Position numbers and translations under genes: made by a program. A stretch of 64,000 nt of DNA. Source: Rubrivivax sp. Lineage in GTDB: Bacteria > Pseudomonadota > Gammaproteobacteria > Burkholderiales > Burkholderiaceae_C. Within the stretch, counting starts at the first letter, position 1, and every line of letters begins with the position of its first letter. The notes beneath the pieces were generated by a model. It was not told where the DNA came from. It did not search any database and saw only the letters and a program-made list of their open reading frames with translations. The stretch is taken from positions 1 to 64,000 of the forward strand of contig JAIXSE010000033.1 of the NCBI GenBank assembly GCA_027484825.1, given 5' to 3'. Below are positions 1 through 8,800 of the stretch, in pieces.

Positions 1-2162
1 ATCAAGCGGCGCGCACCGGCGATGCGGAAACTGGCTTGAGGCCGATCTTCGACAAGGAGAAGGTGCAGCAGGACCTGGCGGCGCAGGTGGCGATCACGCA
101 GACCTTCGGGAAGGAAGCGTCTAAACAGATTGGCGACCTTGCCGATGAGCAGCTTGTTAAAGCCGGGGCACTTCGTGCCGAAGCGAACGCTACATCCGAC
201 TTCAATCGGCGAGTCGAACTTATCAAACAAGCTGAATCGTTGGAAAGTCAGTGGGGACCAAACGGAACCCTACGCATCGCGGCACACGCAATTGTCGGAG
301 GGGTCACAGGCGGGGCTGCGGGGGCTGTTGGAGCCGCTTCCGGCGCGACCGTAGCGCCACAGGCGAAGTCGGCACTTGAAGCGACAGGCCTTAACGACGC
401 ACTGATCTCCATTCTGACGACTATCGCGAGCACCGGCGTCGGCGCGCTTTCAGGAAGTTCCTCGGGAGGTGTGACGGCGTTTAATGAAGTTACTAATAAC
501 TACCTCAACCACCAGCAGGTCAACAACATGCTGGAGGAACTGCGGCGAGCCACTAACAAGGAACAGCGTGACCGGATATTCGCTGAGTACGCCAGAATCA
601 GTGTGAAACAAAAGGCGGATATTGCGAACTGCCGAGAAAATGCATGTGATGCGATAAAAAAGGATATTTCTGAAGGGCAGGCTGCACTTGACTTGAATGC
701 GAAGGAGATTGGACGCCTTGCAGGTTGGTTTAACGACGAAAAACTGACGATTGCAAATATTCAGGTAGATGATAAATATCAGCTGAGAACTCAAATGGAG
801 TTCAATCAGGCTGCGAAGGAGCGAATAAAGACGTTTCAAGGGATGAACGTTTCGCCGCAGGTCCTTAAAACCATTGAATTTGGCATTGCTTGCACAACCG
901 CTGCGTGCATTCAAAGTCAGTATCAAACCTTAAGGGCGCTTCAGGAAAATGTTTCATTTGACGATCAAAAAGCCATAGCACTAGAAATCGGTTATTTGCA
1001 AGGAAGAATTCAGACTTTTGGAAGTTGCCTAAAAAATACGGGATGTGACGGTATTTTGCTTGCGGCCTCTGTACTGTCGGCCGTCAAGGTCGGCCTCGCC
1101 GGTGCACATGAAGTCTCGAGCGATGAGCTCGGCGTAAGAAATGCAACTCGGGTCCCCGCCTCTTCTGCTACCTGCTCCTTCCGCGGGGATATGGAGGTAG
1201 ACACGCGGCAGGGTTTCGTCGCTATCGAAAGACTGCGGGAAGGCGATTTGGTGCTCGCAAAAGACGAAAAGAACGGGGAGCTTGCATATAAAAAAGTGTT
1301 GGCCCAATATAGCAACCCCTATCGCGAGACGGTTTATGTAAATGTTGAGGAGGAATCGGGGAGGGCGCAAACCCTCGTGTCAAATCGTATTCATCCCTAT
1401 TTCGCTAGGGTAAGCAAAAGATCATCACTTATTGATTCTCCGGCGCGAAGAATTTACTCGGTTGGCAGCGCGGAGGGACGGTGGATCAGAGCGGAAAGTC
1501 TGCGGCCCGGCTTTGAATTGCTCACATCTACTGGGAAATGGATTCCAATAAAAGGGGTTCTTGTAGAAGATAGTCCTGTTCAGGCGTATAACCTCACAGT
1601 CGATGGTTTTCACACGTACTTCATTAAAGCGCCTGAGGGAAGCATCGGGGTATGGGTCCATAATGATTGCTGGAATAAAATTCCGGATGCCGCAACCAAC
1701 TTAGGAAAAACTACACCAGACGGGCGTGCACTGTATACGTTCAGAGATTCAGATGGTAATCAGGTAACTGCCTATCAGGGTGCCGATGGTAGATGGTATA
1801 ACCCAAGGGTATATCCGCCAACTTCTACAGTTGATACTGCCGCCCGTGCTGTAGATCATCCGGAGTCTGGCTCAGCAATGTTGGGTGCTGACGGAACACG
1901 TACCGCTAGCACTAGCACTTGGCGTGGGGTCGGGAAAGAACGCATTGACGTCGAGAATCCCAATCCTGGTCAGAGAGCTGGCCAGATTCACTATCAAGAC
2001 GCGGATAATAAAAAGTTCTTCTATCAGATCGATCGAAACGTGTTTACTATGGATGAGGCAGGTTTTATTATGGCCCCAAGAAAAATTCAAAACTTATTAG
2101 AGGATCCAAAGTTTATGAATGGTATTGAGAAGGCAAAGAGAGTGTTAGGGGTGAGAGAATGA
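1..2162 (+). CDS. CdiA/FhaB-like exoprotein, C-terminal part with Hint domain and toxin (5' partial)
   Basis: The reading frame is open to the left edge, so this is the C-terminal part of a larger protein. Numbered from codon 36, the first 300 residues hold an Ala/Gly-rich hydrophobic stretch (about 85-150) and a NEVTNNYLNH motif, which resembles the VENN pretoxin region of two-partner-secreted CdiA/FhaB proteins. A Hint (intein-like) domain follows, from Cys380 (ATCSFRGD) to His542-Asn543 (VWVHND), expected to cleave itself and free the C-terminus. The last 165 residues are the toxin. Their ERIDVENPNPGQRAGQIHY motif resembles the predicted-RNase Ntox24 type, from memory and unverified. The stop overlaps the next start, as in toxin/immunity pairs. 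The family call is firm; the toxin activity is inference. Confidence 0.8.
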   Translation, partial: QAARTGDAETGLRPIFDKEKVQQDLAAQVAITQTFGKEASKQIGDLADEQLVKAGALRAEANATSDFNRRVELIKQAESLESQWGPNGTLRIAAHAIVGGVTGGAAGAVGAASGATVAPQAKSALEATGLNDALISILTTIASTGVGALSGSSSGGVTAFNEVTNNYLNHQQVNNMLEELRRATNKEQRDRIFAEYARISVKQKADIANCRENACDAIKKDISEGQAALDLNAKEIGRLAGWFNDEKLTIANIQVDDKYQLRTQMEFNQAAKERIKTFQGMNVSPQVLKTIEFGIACTTAACIQSQYQTLRALQENVSFDDQKAIALEIGYLQGRIQTFGSCLKNTGCDGILLAASVLSAVKVGLAGAHEVSSDELGVRNATRVPASSATCSFRGDMEVDTRQGFVAIERLREGDLVLAKDEKNGELAYKKVLAQYSNPYRETVYVNVEEESGRAQTLVSNRIHPYFARVSKRSSLIDSPARRIYSVGSAEGRWIRAESLRPGFELLTSTGKWIPIKGVLVEDSPVQAYNLTVDGFHTYFIKAPEGSIGVWVHNDCWNKIPDAATNLGKTTPDGRALYTFRDSDGNQVTAYQGADGRWYNPRVYPPTSTVDTAARAVDHPESGSAMLGADGTRTASTSTWRGVGKERIDVENPNPGQRAGQIHYQDADNKKFFYQIDRNVFTMDEAGFIMAPRKIQNLLEDPKFMNGIEKAKRVLGVRE

Positions 2163-2668
2163 TGGAAGTTCACATGAGTTTGACGATGAAGCAGATCGTT
2201 GAAAAGGTGGAAAAGCTTCCAATAAAATTACCTGATAGGTTGAGGAGTCTGCTTGCTTCGGGATTTTCTCAAATTGGACCTTGCGTATTTTTAGCTTCTT
2301 CCTTAGACGATGCGATTCGCGGCGTAATGCAGCACTCACCACCGAACGATCCCTCGCGCTACGAATATGCAATCAATAAGATCCACATAGAAGATGAGGT
2401 GGATTCCGATCTCTTCGCGGTTGCCTATTGGTACGCGCGCTCCCTGGCGAATTTGGTAGAGCGGAATCGTGGATTAACGATAGACGTTATGCTCGCCTTT
2501 CATTCGACGATAGATTTTGGGCTTCAGTCTATAGTCACGTTTTATCAAATCGGTCAATCTCCAATAATCGATGTAGAAAATCTTGATGACTTTCCCGAGG
2601 CAATCATGATTTTCAGAATTACGGATGGTTTGAATAAGTCGTCTCAGAACTCAGCCAGCAGCATGTGA
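2159..2668 (+). CDS. probable cognate immunity protein
   Basis: A 169-residue acidic cytoplasmic protein with no signal peptide or membrane segment. I do not recognise a family. The function comes from position: its ATG overlaps the stop of the Hint-toxin gene by four bases (ATGA), the usual translational coupling of a toxin with its immunity protein. A purine-rich AGGGGTGAGAG lies just before the ATG. In-frame ATGs at 2162 and 2174 are alternative starts. Low GC compared with the chromosomal genes fits a horizontally moving cassette. The gene ends only about 15 bases before the left inverted repeat of the decayed insertion sequence. Confidence 0.6.
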   Translation: MMEVHMSLTMKQIVEKVEKLPIKLPDRLRSLLASGFSQIGPCVFLASSLDDAIRGVMQHSPPNDPSRYEYAINKIHIEDEVDSDLFAVAYWYARSLANLVERNRGLTIDVMLAFHSTIDFGLQSIVTFYQIGQSPIIDVENLDDFPEAIMIFRITDGLNKSSQNSASSM

Positions 2669-2682
2669 CGCGGCCCACGATG

Positions 2683-3730
2683 GGCTCTTTCCGCGTTAAT
2701 TGATGATGGCTCATGCCATGAGCCACCTGGTGGTCAAGACGACTGCTCGCATCGCGTGTGTTGCGGTGCTGGAGCTCAAGATGGACCCAAGAGAGTTGAA
2801 GCAGTGGCTGAGTTCGGTGGCCCGGCTGACGGCGCGGCAGAAGGCTGAATGGCTCACGGCCTTGGGGGCTGGCGTGGACGAAGTCCAGGTCCGCGTGCTG
2901 GTGGAGTCGCGACAGGATGTGTGCCCAGCCTGCCCGCACTGCGGGGCCACTCACATCGTGCGCAACGGCAACGCCAGTGGGCTGCAGCGCTACAAGTGCC
3001 GCGCCTGCCAACGCAGCTTCAATGCCCTGACCGCCACCCCGATGGCCGGACTGCGTCTGGAGGCCAAGTGGGTCAAGCAGCAAGACGCGCTGTGTCAGGG
3101 CCTGAGCGTGCATCAGAGCGCTGACGCGCTGGGCGTGTCGCCCTCCACGGCGTTCCGCTGGCGGCATCGCTTCCTGCGCCTGGCCCAGCCGGTGAAGGCG
3201 GCAGCGCTCACAGGCGGCGTGGAAGCCGATGAGACCTTTTTCCCGAGCTCCAGCAAGGGCCAGAGCCCGGGCCGCCAGGCGCGCAAGCGCGGCGCGGCGA
3301 AGACCTCATCCCCATCCTCGTCGCCAGAGACCGCTCGGGTGCGACGGCAGACTTCTTGCTGGACGCGGTGTCGAAGAACGGCCTTACGCAGGCACTCAAG
3401 CGGACCCTTCACCCAGACGCCATCCTGTGCACAGACGGCTCGGCGGCGATGGCGGCGGCGGCCATCGATCTGAAGGTTCAGGTTGAGGCGCTGAACCTGA
3501 GCGCTGGCGAGTGAGTGCGCGGTCCCTGGCACGTTCAGAACACTAACGGATATACAGCCGCCTCAAGGGCAGGATCGCGCGATTCAAGGGCGTGGCCACG
3601 GACTTCCTGCAGAGCTACCTCGGGTGGTTCCGGGCGTTGGATCGCGCCAGCAAAAAACCACGTAAGTCCGCGCCACTGTTGGCTCTGGCAATTGGGCTGG
3701 AGGGCATCACCAATTAACGATTAAAGAGCC
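2683..3730 (+). mobile_element. decayed IS1595-family insertion sequence
   Basis: The ends are still recognisable. The left end reads GGCTCTTT-CCGC-GTTAATTG and the reverse complement of the right end reads GGCTCTTT-AATC-GTTAATTG, followed by similar ATGATGGC/GTGATGCC. The element is about 1.05 kb, normal for a one-gene IS1595-type element. Flanking octamers are CCACGATG on the left and GAGCGGGG on the right. They do not match, so the 8-bp target duplication usual for the family is absent, suggesting a rearrangement or deletion at one side. The transposase inside is broken, so the element cannot move by itself. Confidence 0.8.
2781..3717 (+). pseudogene. IS1595-family (ISXO2-like) transposase, frameshifted
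   Basis: The N-terminus has a zinc ribbon (CPHCGATHIVRNG ... YKCRACQRSF), then a helix-turn-helix (HQSADALGVSPSTAFRWRHRF), then the first catalytic Asp region (GGVEADETFF), all typical of ISXO2-like DDE transposases. The frame is lost around 3290-3310. The second catalytic region (VARDRSGATADF ... LCTDGSAAM) continues in another frame to an in-frame TGA at 3512. WHVQNTNGY follows, and a second shift near 3556 is needed to read SRLKGRIARFKGVATDF...GITN to the stop at 3715. At least two frameshifts and one nonsense codon make this a pseudogene. The start at 2781 has GGAG eight bases upstream. Confidence 0.8.
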
Positions 3731-3852
3731 GAGCGGGGCTGCGTGGAAATACCTTGCGCGCGCTTGAAGGACAAATGGCCCCAGGCAATCCCGGGCTGTC
3801 GAAAGATTCCGCGGAAGGCTTGAAAAAGCTCTTTGATTCGAAATGGAAGTAA
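3731..3852 (+). pseudogene. possible orphan 3' tail of a toxin cassette
   Basis: Directly after the right end of the insertion sequence the frame reads GLRGNTLRALEGQMAPGNPG, then LSKDSAEGLKKLFDSKWK and a TAA at 3850. The stop is one base before the next gene's ATG (3854), the spacing expected of a toxin followed by its immunity gene. The piece has no start of its own. I read it as the last 35-40 codons of a displaced toxin C-terminus cut off by the insertion or by recombination. The toxin family cannot be told from so short a tail. Confidence 0.45.
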
Positions 3853-3853
3853 T

Positions 3854-4279
3854 ATGCATGATGTTTTTGAAGTTGGATTTCGAAAGGCTATATCGCAACA
3901 GGAGTTGGCAGACTTCATTGCTGCATACTTTTCTCTCTCTCCAGGTTTTGTTATGCCAGAGCATGAATATTGGGGTGAACAATGGCTTGCCAAAAAGCGT
4001 GTCGGTATTTCGATTAATTTGGCAGCGCATGGTCTTAAAACCAACCTCGCAGGGGTGTCCTCCTCGACATTTGGCGAAGAGATGCTGGCGGATATGGCAA
4101 TGAAGGCTGCCAATATTTTCAATTCAGAGGTGGTTGTTGGAAAATTCCTTAAGTGTGGGGTCGAGGCGAATGGTGGTTTCTTGTCGTATTTCCCAGATGG
4201 CTCAGTTTGGGAATCTGTTGATTCGTCCTCAGGTCCTGTGAGTGACGTGAAAATAATTCGGAAGATTTCGGGGGGCTAG
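3854..4279 (+). CDS. orphan immunity-like protein
   Basis: A 141-residue soluble protein with no family I recognise. It is placed as immunity because it starts one base after the stop of the toxin-tail remnant and lies in a run of small, AT-rich, unrelated genes downstream of a polymorphic toxin. The start is the ATG at 3854; the frame extends further upstream but has no credible start there. Its end runs straight into an IS3-family scar on the opposite strand, so the last residues could be altered. Orphan immunity genes of this sort are commonly kept after their toxin is lost; that is inference here. Confidence 0.5.
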   Translation: MHDVFEVGFRKAISQQELADFIAAYFSLSPGFVMPEHEYWGEQWLAKKRVGISINLAAHGLKTNLAGVSSSTFGEEMLADMAMKAANIFNSEVVVGKFLKCGVEANGGFLSYFPDGSVWESVDSSSGPVSDVKIIRKISGG

Positions 4280-4281
4280 AA

Positions 4282-4370
4282 GTTTCCACATCGATAAAGT
4301 GTTGTCGATGATAGTTGGCCTCGAACTCGGCCGACGGTAGGTAGCCCAGAGGCTCCATCAATCGGTGCCT
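4282..4370 (-). pseudogene. IS3-family transposase (OrfB) C-terminal scar
   Basis: Read leftward, this stretch encodes HRLMEPLGYLPSAEFEANYH, then RQHFIDVET. That is the characteristic C-terminal end of IS3-family OrfB integrases (LGY-x-P-x-EFE-x-x-Y). Only about 30 codons remain, with no DDE core and no visible inverted repeats, so it is a scar of an old insertion. It lies between two orphan immunity-like genes and probably marks a past recombination point. Confidence 0.6.
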
Positions 4371-4371
4371 C

Positions 4372-4710
4372 ATGGATTCAATTGTTTGGGAGCGTGGAGT
4401 GACTGGCTCAATATTTGTTTCGAAAAATGAATTTCTGGACGTGAGGACAATTGATTTTTCAAGGATTGCAGATGCAATGCGAGATCGAATTGGAGAATAT
4501 GAAGTGGCAATAAAAGTTCTTCGATCGGTGGATGAATTTGGTATGGATATGATTTGTGCGGATGAGTTCAATGCCAAAGAATTGGTTGCATTCCATCGAC
4601 TACTTAAAGATATTGGTTCCGGCTTTTTAAATTCGCCTGGACTGTTGAATTTTTTGAATCAGGTCATCGTGATGGTGGAAGAAGATGATAGATTTAAAAA
4701 TGAAGAATAA
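4372..4710 (+). CDS. hypothetical orphan immunity-like protein, possibly 5'-truncated
   Basis: A 112-residue acidic soluble protein that I do not recognise. The ATG at 4372 lies at the edge of the IS3-family scar and has no Shine-Dalgarno sequence, so the original N-terminus may have been removed by that insertion and the gene may not be translated well. Low GC and unusual codon use match the neighbouring orphan immunity-like genes. The next gene starts 12 bases after its stop, so the two may be cotranscribed. Role inferred from context only. Confidence 0.4.
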   Translation: MDSIVWERGVTGSIFVSKNEFLDVRTIDFSRIADAMRDRIGEYEVAIKVLRSVDEFGMDMICADEFNAKELVAFHRLLKDIGSGFLNSPGLLNFLNQVIVMVEEDDRFKNEE

Positions 4711-4721
4711 ATTGGCGCCGG

Positions 4722-5135
4722 ATGCGACGTTCTGAATTTAACGGATTTGACCTGCTAATTTCGCGAGTGGCGACTGACTCCGAAGTGATCGTTGCTTTAT
4801 CGGCGGCATTGCGTTTAACCCATGAGGAGATTGCCGTTATTGATAAATTTCCGTTGGAGGCGTTTGGCGCAGCAGTAAAAGTAATGTGTATTAAGGTGGA
4901 GGTGGAAGGTGAATTCCGCCTTAAATTGTCAATAGATTTGTTTTCGGATGAAATTATGGTGCCACGAGAACAGGTGGCTCGGGAAATTGCGTATCGACTA
5001 GATGTATCCGTGCTATTGGATGATGGCTCACCTAACCCGTACAGGATGCTTCTTGTCAAGAGCGGTGAGGCTCCTGAAATCGCGTACTTGCATGCCGATG
5101 ATGCGGATGAAGGAGTTTATCGATTGATTATTTAG
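4722..5135 (+). CDS. hypothetical small protein of the toxin-immunity island
   Basis: A 137-residue soluble protein, no recognised family, no membrane segment or signal peptide. It starts 12 bases after the preceding gene and shares its AT-richer composition. The mixed alpha/beta-looking sequence and acidic C-terminus (HADDADEGVYRLII) are compatible with a small immunity protein, but nothing in the sequence proves this. No partner toxin is adjacent. Confidence 0.45.
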   Translation: MRRSEFNGFDLLISRVATDSEVIVALSAALRLTHEEIAVIDKFPLEAFGAAVKVMCIKVEVEGEFRLKLSIDLFSDEIMVPREQVAREIAYRLDVSVLLDDGSPNPYRMLLVKSGEAPEIAYLHADDADEGVYRLII

Positions 5136-5336
5136 TCCCGTAAAATGATGTTTGCGTCGCTGAAATAATATTACGGAATTCCGGAGCGCCGAACTGTCGC
5201 CTCAACCAGCATCACTTGATGGCTGTGCACCCGGCCCCTCCTAGGTACTTGCGGCTGCAACTTTCCAATGAAGGCCTGATTACCAAGCGATCTGGACGAT
5301 CGGCAATCAGTACAAGTACCGTGCAAGGTTAAAATC
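5136..5336 (+). other. non-coding gap with a probable decayed toxin tail
   Basis: No intact gene. About 5165-5280 one frame reads NCRLNQHHLMAVHPAPP, then RYLRLQLSNEG. After a single frame change, DYQAIWTIGNQYKYRARLKS runs to a TGA that overlaps the next ATG (tcATGA). The pattern of a degraded reading frame ending in a four-base overlap with an immunity-like gene suggests the remains of the toxin that the following gene once neutralised. Weak, because the fragment is short and needs a frameshift. Confidence 0.35.
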
Positions 5337-5741
5337 ATGAAATGGGTAAAACTTCCAGATTTTGAATCGGAAGACCTCTTTGCTGGCACAGTTTTGAGAG
5401 TTCCCACAGTTCGTCAAAGTGGCGACTGGTATCGCGACTCCGTGGTTGATTTTTTGATCTTTGATGCGTTCTCCTTCGGTAAAGGATGCGGCTTGGGCCT
5501 CATAGTAATGTCAGGATACAAGGCGGGAAAAGTAAACGTGATATTCCCCGATTCTTCTAGTTCCAAAGGCAAGCGCGCACTCAATAAGACTTGGCTTATG
5601 GATAACTGGAAGAGGTATTTCTATCCTGACGGTCTGCCTGAGCAGGCATGGGTCACGGAGTTGGAATCGATCAACTCACTGCCGGATGGAACCATCTGGG
5701 AGATTCCTGAAGCTGATGATTCCGCTCCGCTTGGAGACTGA
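5337..5741 (+). CDS. Imm45-like immunity protein
   Basis: A 134-residue protein whose layout resembles the Imm45 family of polymorphic-toxin immunity proteins: an N-terminal W-x-K-L-x-DFESEDLFAGTVLRVPT segment, a central GLIVMSGYKAG motif, and a C-terminal TWLMDNWKRYFYPDG segment. The assignment is from memory of that family and would need a profile search. It sits last in the run of orphan immunity-like genes; its ATG overlaps the end of a possible toxin remnant. A strong bidirectional terminator follows at 5810. Confidence 0.6.
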   Translation: MKWVKLPDFESEDLFAGTVLRVPTVRQSGDWYRDSVVDFLIFDAFSFGKGCGLGLIVMSGYKAGKVNVIFPDSSSSKGKRALNKTWLMDNWKRYFYPDGLPEQAWVTELESINSLPDGTIWEIPEADDSAPLGD

Positions 5742-5805
5742 GGCGGCCTGCGCTCCAACGCCAAGCCCAACCGCAACAATGAGCCTGCTCCCCCAACACC
5801 CGCCC

Positions 5806-5834
5806 AAAAAAAAGCGCCTCACGGCGCTTTTTCA
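5806..5834. terminator. bidirectional Rho-independent terminator
   Basis: AAAGCGCC-TCAC-GGCGCTTT forms a perfect stem with a four-base loop, flanked by an A-run on the left and a T-run on the right, so it can end transcription from both sides. It lies between the convergent immunity-like gene (ends 5741, plus) and the amidohydrolase (ends 5867, minus), and marks the right border of the accessory island. Confidence 0.85.
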
Positions 5835-5866
5835 TTCCTCGAAGCCTCACAGCCCCTCAGACACTC

Positions 5867-8800
5867 TCAATCCTCATGCCCATGCCCATGCTGCACCCCC
5901 GCAGCCTCGGCATCCACTGGCGCCGCTGCATCCCGTCCGTCGAAGAAGAACGGCTTGCGCGCCTTCTGTCGCGGCCAGACCTCGTTCATCGTCGGAATGT
6001 CATACAGCCGCCCGCCCAGCATCACCTTGCTGATACGGTCGCTCTGCCGGATGTCCTTGAGCACATCGCCATCCAGAATCACCAGATCCGCCAACTTGCC
6101 GGCCTCAAGGGACCCGATGTCCTTGTCCAGCCCCAGATAACGCGCCGGATTCAGCGTCGCACTGCGCAGCGCTTCCAGCGGCGTCATGCCGCCCAGGCCC
6201 AACATCCACAGCTCCCAATGCGCGCCCAGCCCTTCACGCTGACCGTGCGCGCCAATGTTCACCGCCACACCCGCCCGCTGCAATTCGGTGGCCGTCTTCG
6301 CCACCTGAATCACATTGAAGTCTTCCTCCGGCGCCGTCTCACGCCGCACGCTGCGAGGCTCCAGCACGCTCTTGGGCACGAACTTGCTCAAGATCGGATG
6401 ACGCCACACATCCGTGCGGGCATACCAGTAATGCTCGCCGTCCAGCCCGCCATACGCCACATTCAGCGTCGGCGTGTAGCCCACCTGTGTCTGCGGCCAC
6501 AGCTGCTTGACGTCCTCATACACCTTGGGCACCGGCAGCGCATGCTCCACACCGGTGTGACCATCCACCACCATGCTCATGTTCATCTGATAGAGGCTGC
6601 CGCCTTCCGGCACCACCATCATCTGCGTTTCCCGCGCCGCCTCCAGCACCTGCTGACGCTGCTCACGTCGCGGTTGGTTGTAGCTCTTCACACTGAAGGC
6701 CCCCGCCGCCTTCAACCGGTTCAGATGCGTCCGCGCATCGTCCAGGTTGTTGATCACCGCCGAGAAATCGGCCTTGGCCCCATACAGCACCGTGCCGGTC
6801 GAGAAAATCCGCGGTCCCACCACACGTCCCGTGCGCTGCATCTCGGCCTGGGTGAAGATGTCGCTGGTCCGGTTGGACGGGTCATGCAGGGTCGTCAGGC
6901 CAAACGCCAGAGAGGCATAGTTCACCCAGCTCTGCTGAGGAATGATTTCCGTCTCAGCCATGGCGCCATGCCAATGCACGTCGATCAAGCCCGGAATCAC
7001 AGTTTTGCCAGCCGCCTGCAGCGTCTGCGTTCCCGCCGGAATCGTCACCTCACTGCGGCTGCCAATGGCCTTGATGCGATCGTTTTCGATCAGCACCACA
7101 CCGTCTTCAATGACCTGGTCCGGCTGGCTCGCCTTCATGGTGACGAGTCGCGCACCAACAATCGCATAACGCCCTTGCGGCTTGTCCGCCGCCAGCGTCA
7201 GTCCCATCTTGCGCCCATGCACCGGTGGTTTGAAGCCGTGCTTTGCCGCTTCGGCCAGCGACACGGTGGACAGCTCATTACCCAGTGCGTAATGCAGCGA
7301 GCGGCTGTCCGACGACCATTGCAGATCGTCCCCCGCATTGACGTCCAGCTTGGTCACCGGCATGGCGTCGGCCTTGGGGCCCACCGTCAGCGGCTTGCCA
7401 CTGGGCGCCAGTGGCGTCACATAGGTGTGGAAGCGTTCATTGAAGCCCAGGTACTGACCGTCCGGAGAGACCGTGAAGGTCGCGGCGAATTCGCTCTTCG
7501 CCACCACCGTCTCCTCCCGCTCATCCAGCCTGATGCGCACCAGTTGATGCAATGAATCCACTTCACCGGTCTGCTGCACACGCGTGACATACAGGGTGTT
7601 GCTGTCCGCACCGAACTGCGGGCTTTCACCGTCCTTGGTCACGCGGCGCGGCTGCCCCTTGCCGTCCGCGGCGGCCACATACACACCGGGCTCCATGCCG
7701 TTCCACGGCGAGGTCAGATAACCGCCCCGCGCCTTGCGGTAGGCAATCGTCTTGCCGTCCGGCGAGAAGACCGGATAGAGATACTTGCCCGGCTCCGGCG
7801 TGATCACGGTTTCCCGGCCCGATGCCAGATCCAGCCGGCGTACACGCGCCTGCTCGCCGTCATTCCAGCTGACAAACACCAGCTCCCGGCCGTCGCGGGA
7901 GAAACTGGGGAAGTACTCAAAGCGTTCGGTCTGCTGCGTCAGTCGGCGCGCTTCTCCCACCGGCTGGCCGTCGCGCAGCTCGTTCTGGTAGAGATACCCC
8001 GCCGCCGAATACACCACCCGCTTGCCGTCCGGCGACACCCGCACCCAACGCAGCATGCGCGATTCGAATCGGTCCGGCGCGACGTCCTGCGCAAAGCGCA
8101 CCGCTGGCCGGATTTCCCGCTCGTCCTTCACATGGAAGGGGATTTCCGTGGCCTTGGACTGGAAGGGATCAATCCGCCAGAGCTTGCCCTGCGCCCACGC
8201 CACCACCTGTTTGCTGTCCGGCGTCCAGGCAATGCCGGGATACACCCCGTGCACCGACCAGGCTTCCTGCAGGTCCCGCTCCAGACCGGTCCAGGCCGGC
8301 ATTTCTCGGCCGGTTTTCAGGTCCTTGAGGAAGAGGGTGGTCTGGCTGCCCGCGTCGGTGCGCAGTCGGCGAATGAAGGCCAGATAACGACCGTCCGGGG
8401 AGGGCGTGGGACGAATGGCGCCGCCAGGGCCGGTGACAAACGCTTCATTCGTGCCATCACTCAGGTTTTGCCGATAGATGCGGAAGATCTCGCCATTGCT
8501 GTCCTTGTTGTATTCAAAGGAGCGGCCCGGTGTGCTGTCCTGCGAGTAGTAGAAGAACTTGCCGTCCGGCGAGAGGGCGGGTTCACCCAGGTCCTTCTGC
8601 CAATTGGGCTTCTCATTGAGCTGCTGGCCTTTGCCGCCGTCCAGCGAATACATCCAGATCTCGCCGCTGCCCAGGGACCGCGTGCCAGTGAAATGCTTGC
8701 GCGCCAGCAGGTATTTGCCGCTGGGATGCCAGACCGGGTTGTTGAGCAGGCGATAGTCTTCGGTGGTGATGGCGCGCGCCTGCGAGCCATCCACATTCAT

